64,000 nt of DNA, from assembly GCA_964521625.1 (NCBI GenBank), contig CAZFSM010000002.1:1-64000 (forward strand), given 5' to 3'. This DNA is from UBA1444 sp964521625 (GTDB lineage: Bacteria; Bacillota; Negativicutes; UBA1444). The number at the start of each line of letters is the position of its first letter. The first letter of the stretch is position 1. Under the pieces are notes generated by a model that saw only the letters and a program-made list of their open reading frames with translations, ran no database searches and was not told where the DNA came from. This document shows positions 59,610 through 64,000 of the stretch, piece after piece. The translations under genes were made by a program, and so were the position numbers.

Positions 59610-60490
59610 TGTGGCGTAACTATCTGAAAGAACGGCAGGGCCAGGTGGAAGCCTGGATGGAAACGGTGGTTCCTGCCCGGGCTGACGACCCGTTGGCCGA
59701 AATGATGAAAGCGATGCGTTATAGTCTGTTTGCCGGCGGCAAGCGGTTACGGCCGATCCTGCTGATGGCTGCTGCCGATGCTGTGGGCCAGGACGGGCGA
59801 AAATTTCTCCCTGCTGCCTGCGCGCTGGAGATGATTCACACCTATTCCTTAATTCATGACGACCTGCCGGCGATGGATGATGATGATTACCGGCGCGGCA
59901 TTCTTACCAACCATAAAGTTTTTGGTGAAGGCCTGGCAATATTGGCGGGTGATGGCTTGCTGACACTGGCTTTCGAAACATTGTTGTCCCAGCCTGATGT
60001 TCCGGCTGAGACACTAAACCGGGTAACGCGTGAAGTGGCGAATGCAGCTGGCCCATCCGGCATGGTTGGCGGGCAGGCGATCGATCTGTTGTCAGAAGGC
60101 AAGTTTCCGTCCCCTGACATCATGAGTCTGATGCACCGGCTGAAAACCGGCGCCCTATTTCGGGCCAGCATCAGAGCCGGAGGCATACTGGCCGGAGCAA
60201 CGGACTCCGAATTGGCTGATTTGACCCAGTTTGCTGAAAGCTTTGGCCTGGCTTTTCAGATTACCGACGATATCCTGGATGTGACGGGAACCGAAGCCGC
60301 TCTCGGCAAGCCAATCGGCAGCGATGAACGAAACCATAAGGCTACCTATGTCACAGTTTACTCTTTGGCGAAAGCCGAGCAGATGGCGCAGCAGGCGGTC
60401 CGGGAATCGCTGGCCGCGCTGGCAGGTTTTGGCGACAAGGCCTGGGTTTTGCGCAGCTTGTCGGAATATCTGCTGACTCGGGATAGTTGA
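59609..60490 (+). CDS. ispA: Polyprenyl synthase IspA (farnesyl diphosphate synthase)
   Basis: A 293-residue trans-isoprenyl diphosphate synthase that builds geranyl and farnesyl diphosphate. LFAGGKRLRPIL near residue 37-48, the first Asp-rich motif LIHDDLPAMDDDDYRRG near 83-99 and the second FQITDDILDVTG near 216-227 are intact. It follows xseB and is two genes before dxs, which starts the MEP pathway, so isoprenoid supply is grouped here. Confidence 0.95.
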   Translation: MWRNYLKERQGQVEAWMETVVPARADDPLAEMMKAMRYSLFAGGKRLRPILLMAAADAVGQDGRKFLPAACALEMIHTYSLIHDDLPAMDDDDYRRGILTNHKVFGEGLAILAGDGLLTLAFETLLSQPDVPAETLNRVTREVANAAGPSGMVGGQAIDLLSEGKFPSPDIMSLMHRLKTGALFRASIRAGGILAGATDSELADLTQFAESFGLAFQITDDILDVTGTEAALGKPIGSDERNHKATYVTVYSLAKAEQMAQQAVRESLAALAGFGDKAWVLRSLSEYLLTRDS

Positions 60491-60502
60491 GGAGCCTGAC
60501 GA

Positions 60503-60961
60503 ATGAGTGATTGGTTTTTTGCTCTGTTGCGCAACCAGGTATTCATGGCGGCAATTGCAGCCTGGACCGTAGCGCAGCTTACCAAAATTTTACGGGATGT
60601 CCTTAACGGCGCTTTTCGCTGGGAACGAATCACCGGCGCCGGCGGCATGCCAAGTTCCCATTCGGCGATGGTCGTTGCAACGACAGTGTCTTCGGGTTTG
60701 TCCATTGGGTTTGACAGTCCTTTTTTCGCGATTTCATTTGTCCTTTCCGGCATCGTTATGTATGATGCGGCAGGCGTGCGTCGTCATGCCGGTCGACATG
60801 CCCGGACCCTGAACCGGATTATTCAGGAACTTAAAGCGGAACATCCGCTGAAAAATATCCGGCTCAAGGAATTAATCGGCCATTCGCCGATGGAAGTGCT
60901 GGTCGGCGCACTGCAGGGTCTGTTTGTCGGCTGGTTTGTCTGTCGGATCATCTATACCTGA
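60503..60961 (+). CDS. Divergent PAP2-family membrane protein (DUF212)
   Basis: A 152-residue membrane protein with about four hydrophobic segments. The signature RITGAGGMPSSHSAMVVATTVSSG near residues 41-64 and DAAGVRRHAGRHARTLNRII near 91-110 define DUF212. The group is distantly related to PAP2 phosphatases. No substrate is known; the place between ispA and dxs suggests a role with isoprenyl phosphates, as inference only. It starts 12 bases after ispA with GAGGAG upstream. Confidence 0.88.
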   Translation: MSDWFFALLRNQVFMAAIAAWTVAQLTKILRDVLNGAFRWERITGAGGMPSSHSAMVVATTVSSGLSIGFDSPFFAISFVLSGIVMYDAAGVRRHAGRHARTLNRIIQELKAEHPLKNIRLKELIGHSPMEVLVGALQGLFVGWFVCRIIYT

Positions 60962-60975
60962 AAGGGGCTCTTCAC

Positions 60976-62877
60976 TTGACTTGCTATTTGAAAAACCTTT
61001 GCTCACCCGATGATCTTGCCGCGCTTAGCTTTGAACAAATGGCGGCGTTGGCCGAAGAAATAAGGGAACTGATGATTCAGACGGTTGCCAGGACCGGTGG
61101 TCACCTCGCCTCCAATCTGGGGGTTGTTGAGTTGACCCTAGCGCTGCATAAAGTATTTGACAGCCCGCGGGACAAAATCGTATTTGATGTTGGCCATCAG
61201 TCCTATGTGCATAAGATTTTGACCGGTCGTAAGGATCAGTTTGAAACACTGCGGACGTTCAAAGGCATTTGCGGGTTTCCCCGGCGGGATGAGAGCGAGC
61301 ACGATGCTTTCGGCGCCGGCCATTCCAGCACCTCCGTGTCGGCAGCCCTTGGCATAGCTTTAGCCCGTGATATGTGCGGCGAAAAACATAAAGTGATCGC
61401 GGTTATTGGTGATGGTTCGCTAACTGGCGGACTTGCTTTTGAAGGGTTAAACCATGCCGGGCACCTGAAGCGTGATTTGATTGTAGTTCTGAATGACAAT
61501 GAGATGTCCATCAGCAAGAATGTTGGGGCAGTCTCGCATTATCTGGCGAAAATGCGTCTGACGCCGACTTATTCATGGGCCAAACACAATATTGAGTTCT
61601 TTCTGCGTCGAATCCCGGCAATCGGCGACAGTGTGGCGAATACGGCAGAACGGATGAAGAGCAGTGTCAAATATCTGCTGGTGCCAGGCATGTTCTTTGA
61701 GGAACTGGGGTTCACTTATCTGGGACCGATTGACGGGCATGATCTGCCGCTGTTGGTTGAAGTGATGGAAAAGGCCAAAAGCCTGCATACTCCAGTGTTG
61801 GTCCATGTCCTGACCCAGAAGGGAAAGGGCTATGCGCCGGCGGAATGCCGGGCCGATAAATTTCATGGCGTTGGCCCGTTTTGTGTGGAATCCGGCCAAA
61901 CAATCAAGGCAGCGCAGGCGTCGACATATACTTCAGTATTTGGTGATGCGATGATTGAAATGGCGGAACGGGTTCCCCAACTGGTCGGGATTACCGCGGC
62001 AATGTCGGATGGGACTGGACTCGACCGGTTTGCCGCCAAATTTCCCGAGCGGTTTTTTGATGTCGGGATTGCCGAACAACATGCAGTGACGATGGCCGCA
62101 GGTCTGGCATCGCAGGGGAAACGCCCGGTTGTGGCCGTGTATTCGACTTTTTCTCAACGGGCTTTTGACAGCCTGATCCACGACGTCTGTCTGCAGAACC
62201 TGCCAGTCATCCTGGCGCTGGATCGCGCCGGACTGGTTGGTGAAGACGGGCCGACGCATCATGGTGCATTTGACCTGTCCTTCTCCCGCATCATTCCCAA
62301 CCTAACGGTTATGACGCCAAAGGACGAAGCCGAATTGCGTGATATGCTCTATACCGCTTTGCAGCTGGATGGGCCGGTGTTGTTGCGCTATCCAAGGGGT
62401 CGCAGTGATGACGGGTTTAACCTGAGTCAGGAACCCTGCCTGTTACCGGTAGGCAAGGCGGAATGGCTTAGACATGGTGAAGAATTGGTGTTTATGGCTG
62501 TTGGAACCATGGTTCAGTCGGCATTGAAAGCAGCCGAGCTTTTGAACCTGAAAGGAATCCAGACCGGCGTAGTGAATGCACGGTTTATCAAGCCATTGGA
62601 TACGGACCTGCTACTTCAGGTGGCGAAAACTGCTCGCTGGATTGTAACATTGGAAGAAAACTGCCTGATGGGCGGGTTTGGCTCGTCGGTTCTGGAAGCT
62701 TTGAACAGCGCCGGGCTGGCAGGGCCGAAAATTTTACGACTGGGTTTGCCGGACTGTTTTGTTGAGCAGGGGACGCGAGCTGAATTGTTGCATTGTTTGC
62801 GGCTGGATCCGGCGGGAATTGCCGAACAGGTTGCAGCTTTTATTGGAGTGGAGTCGCATGGCGCAACAACGGCTTGA
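60976..62877 (+). CDS. dxs: 1-deoxy-D-xylulose-5-phosphate synthase Dxs
   Basis: Dxs joins pyruvate and glyceraldehyde 3-phosphate, the first MEP-pathway step, also feeding thiamine and pyridoxal synthesis. TPP-binding GDGSLTGGLAFEGLNHAG near residues 150-167, the transketolase core FDVGIAEQHAVTMAAGLA near 360-377, and DRAGLVGEDGPTHHGAFDLS near 415-434 are intact in 633 residues. The start is TTG 60976 after AAAGGGG. Its end overlaps tlyA by 20 bases. Confidence 0.95.
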   Translation: MTCYLKNLCSPDDLAALSFEQMAALAEEIRELMIQTVARTGGHLASNLGVVELTLALHKVFDSPRDKIVFDVGHQSYVHKILTGRKDQFETLRTFKGICGFPRRDESEHDAFGAGHSSTSVSAALGIALARDMCGEKHKVIAVIGDGSLTGGLAFEGLNHAGHLKRDLIVVLNDNEMSISKNVGAVSHYLAKMRLTPTYSWAKHNIEFFLRRIPAIGDSVANTAERMKSSVKYLLVPGMFFEELGFTYLGPIDGHDLPLLVEVMEKAKSLHTPVLVHVLTQKGKGYAPAECRADKFHGVGPFCVESGQTIKAAQASTYTSVFGDAMIEMAERVPQLVGITAAMSDGTGLDRFAAKFPERFFDVGIAEQHAVTMAAGLASQGKRPVVAVYSTFSQRAFDSLIHDVCLQNLPVILALDRAGLVGEDGPTHHGAFDLSFSRIIPNLTVMTPKDEAELRDMLYTALQLDGPVLLRYPRGRSDDGFNLSQEPCLLPVGKAEWLRHGEELVFMAVGTMVQSALKAAELLNLKGIQTGVVNARFIKPLDTDLLLQVAKTARWIVTLEENCLMGGFGSSVLEALNSAGLAGPKILRLGLPDCFVEQGTRAELLHCLRLDPAGIAEQVAAFIGVESHGATTA

Positions 62878-63673
62878 CGCTTTGCTGGTCCAGCAGGGGA
62901 TCGCTTCCGGCCGCGATCAGGCCAAGGCGTACATCTTGTCAGGGCAAGTGATGGTCGATGGACATCGGGTTGACAAAGCTGGCGCTATGGTAGCGGATAC
63001 TGCCGAGATTATTTTTGCCGGAAAAACAAATCCGTTTGTTAGCCGGGGCGGATTGAAACTGGCCAAGGCATTGGCTGAATTTGCGATTGATTTATCTGGC
63101 CGGCGGGTGTTGGATATGGGGGCTTCTACCGGTGGATTTACCGATTGCGCCCTGCAAAACGGCGCCGCGCAGGTGGTTGCCGTCGATGTCGGGTATGGAC
63201 AACTGGCCTGGAATTTGCGTAACGATTCCAGAGTGAAAGTGCTGGAACGAACTAATGCTCGCTATCTTACGCTGGAAGCGATCGATGGACCGGTGGATTT
63301 TGTCACGGCGGATCTGGCGTTTATTTCGTTGACCAAAGTGTTGCCGGTACTGCCGCCACTGCTGAATGTCGGCGCAGAAGCTGTGGTACTGGTTAAACCG
63401 CAGTTCGAAGCGGGCCGGGACCAGGTCGGCAAAAAGGGCGTGGTTAAAGATCCGGCAGTGCACGAGGCTGTAATTAATCGTATCGCCGAGTTTTCTCAGG
63501 GGTTGGGCCTGATGCCGGTGAATATCAGTTTTTCACCGATCACCGGACCGGAGGGGAATATCGAATATTTGTTGCATCTTGCCGCTACAACCGAAGCGCC
63601 GGTAGATTTTCCGACAAGGGTTAAACAGACGGTGACTGCGGCCCACGATAGTTTGCAACCAATGCGGAGGTAA
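62858..63673 (+). CDS. tlyA: TlyA-family rRNA methyltransferase (S4 and FtsJ domains)
   Basis: A 271-residue TlyA protein: an N-terminal S4 RNA-binding domain (QRLDALLVQQGIASGRDQAKAYILSGQVMVDG) and an FtsJ methyltransferase domain with VSRGGLKLAKAL, DMGASTGGFTDCAL near residue 86-99 (SAM loop) and VLVKPQFEAGRDQVGKKGVV near 177-196. Mycobacterial TlyA 2'-O-methylates 16S and 23S rRNA; the Firmicute target is less sure. ATG 62858 follows GGAGTGGAG inside dxs. Confidence 0.92.
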   Translation: MAQQRLDALLVQQGIASGRDQAKAYILSGQVMVDGHRVDKAGAMVADTAEIIFAGKTNPFVSRGGLKLAKALAEFAIDLSGRRVLDMGASTGGFTDCALQNGAAQVVAVDVGYGQLAWNLRNDSRVKVLERTNARYLTLEAIDGPVDFVTADLAFISLTKVLPVLPPLLNVGAEAVVLVKPQFEAGRDQVGKKGVVKDPAVHEAVINRIAEFSQGLGLMPVNISFSPITGPEGNIEYLLHLAATTEAPVDFPTRVKQTVTAAHDSLQPMRR

Positions 63674-63677
63674 TATC

Positions 63678-64000
63678 TTGTTCACAGTTGGTTTGTTTCC
63701 CAATACGAAAAAACATACAGTCGCACCGATTTTGGAGTGGATCATCCAATTTTTACAGGAAAAGAAAGTGCCGGTGGTGATGCCTGAAGAAGCGGCGGCG
63801 GCAATGAATCGCCCGGAACTTGGCTGCAGCCGGGAACTTTTGACCGAGGTGGTGACGGTCGCCTTAACGTTGGGCGGCGATGGCACATTATTGAGCACGA
63901 CCCGCGAGCTGGCGCCGCATGGAATCGCTGTTTGCGGCATAAATATGGGCCAACTGGGTTTTTTGACAGAAATTGAACTGGCCAATTTGACGCCGTGCCT
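63678..64000 (+). CDS. nadK: NAD kinase, N-terminal part (runs off the window)
   Basis: The frame from TTG 63678, preceded by GCGGAGG seven bases upstream, reads FTVGLFPNTKKHTVAPILEW and later LTLGGDGTLLSTTREL and GINMGQLGFLTEI. GGDGT and the NxGxLGF motif are the NAD kinase hallmarks; it makes NADP from NAD and ATP. About 107 codons are visible and the rest lies beyond the window. dxs-tlyA-nadK is a standard order, with argR and recN usually next. Confidence 0.93.
   Translation, partial: MFTVGLFPNTKKHTVAPILEWIIQFLQEKKVPVVMPEEAAAAMNRPELGCSRELLTEVVTVALTLGGDGTLLSTTRELAPHGIAVCGINMGQLGFLTEIELANLTPC

Overview
The window (64 kb, moderately GC-rich, almost wholly coding on the + strand) reads as the chromosome of an anaerobic Negativicutes-type Firmicute, most like the Sporomusaceae. 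The reasons are an anaerobic (cobalt-early) B12 operon under a cobalamin riboswitch, meso-DAP-type MurE, the Firmicute order relA-dtd-hisS-aspS-6S RNA-rarA-rrf2-iscS, the ireB-ruvX-DUF1292-mltG block, and asp23-amaP-DUF2273-nusB-xseAB-ispA-dxs-tlyA-nadK. The genus cannot be fixed from the sequence alone. No mobile elements, tRNAs, rRNAs or CRISPR arrays were seen.

Layout. (1) 1-83: the last codons of an unidentified gene, then a terminator. (2) 160-15217: promoter, cobalamin riboswitch and a tight 17-gene operon covering most of B12 synthesis: corrin-ring genes cbiD-cbiE-cbiT-cobM-cbiG-cobJ-cobK-cbiC, adenosylation and amidation (cobO, cobB, cobQ), and nucleotide-loop assembly (cobU, cbiB, cobS, pduX-like kinase, cobD, cobC). 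The cobaltochelatase, cbiL and cobT are not here. (3) 15236-16943: small housekeeping genes (CoA-binding protein, thioredoxin, a reverse-strand DUF1858 protein, a YbaK deacylase). (4) 16989-31859: the division and cell wall (dcw) cluster, mraZ to ftsZ. It lacks ftsI/spoVD, ftsW/spoVE, murB and ftsA, carries an in-frame murC-ddl fusion, and has a branched-chain-amino-acid-type binding lipoprotein between sbp and ftsZ. (5) 31996-49480: recJ, relA, dtd, a metallo-hydrolase, a Fur-family regulator, a short hemZ, hisS, aspS, 6S RNA, threonine aldolase, rarA, the iscR-iscS-iscU iron-sulfur operon with a good IscR box, and alaS. (6) 49578-64000: ireB-ruvX-DUF1292-mltG-trhP-like-aroQ-pepQ-efp, then asp23-amaP-DUF2273-nusB-TsaD paralog-xseA-xseB-ispA-DUF212-dxs-tlyA and the start of nadK.

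Themes. The B12 operon feeds cobamide-dependent anaerobic metabolism and is feedback controlled by the riboswitch. The dcw cluster links lipid II precursor supply to Z-ring formation. Four places where spore-forming Firmicutes usually carry sporulation genes (spoVD, spoVE, spoIIGA-sigE-sigG after ftsZ, spoIIIA between efp and asp23) are closed up here, which suggests an asporogenous lineage or relocation of those genes. I found no wholly new defence-like or biosynthetic system. The most notable points are the MurC-Ddl fusion with a preserved internal ribosome binding site, the paired absence of ftsI and ftsW, the riboswitch platform that overlaps the cbiD start, an operator-like GTGGT triple repeat before mraZ, the IscR box, and cysteine clusters in CobO, IscS and a DUF1292 protein.
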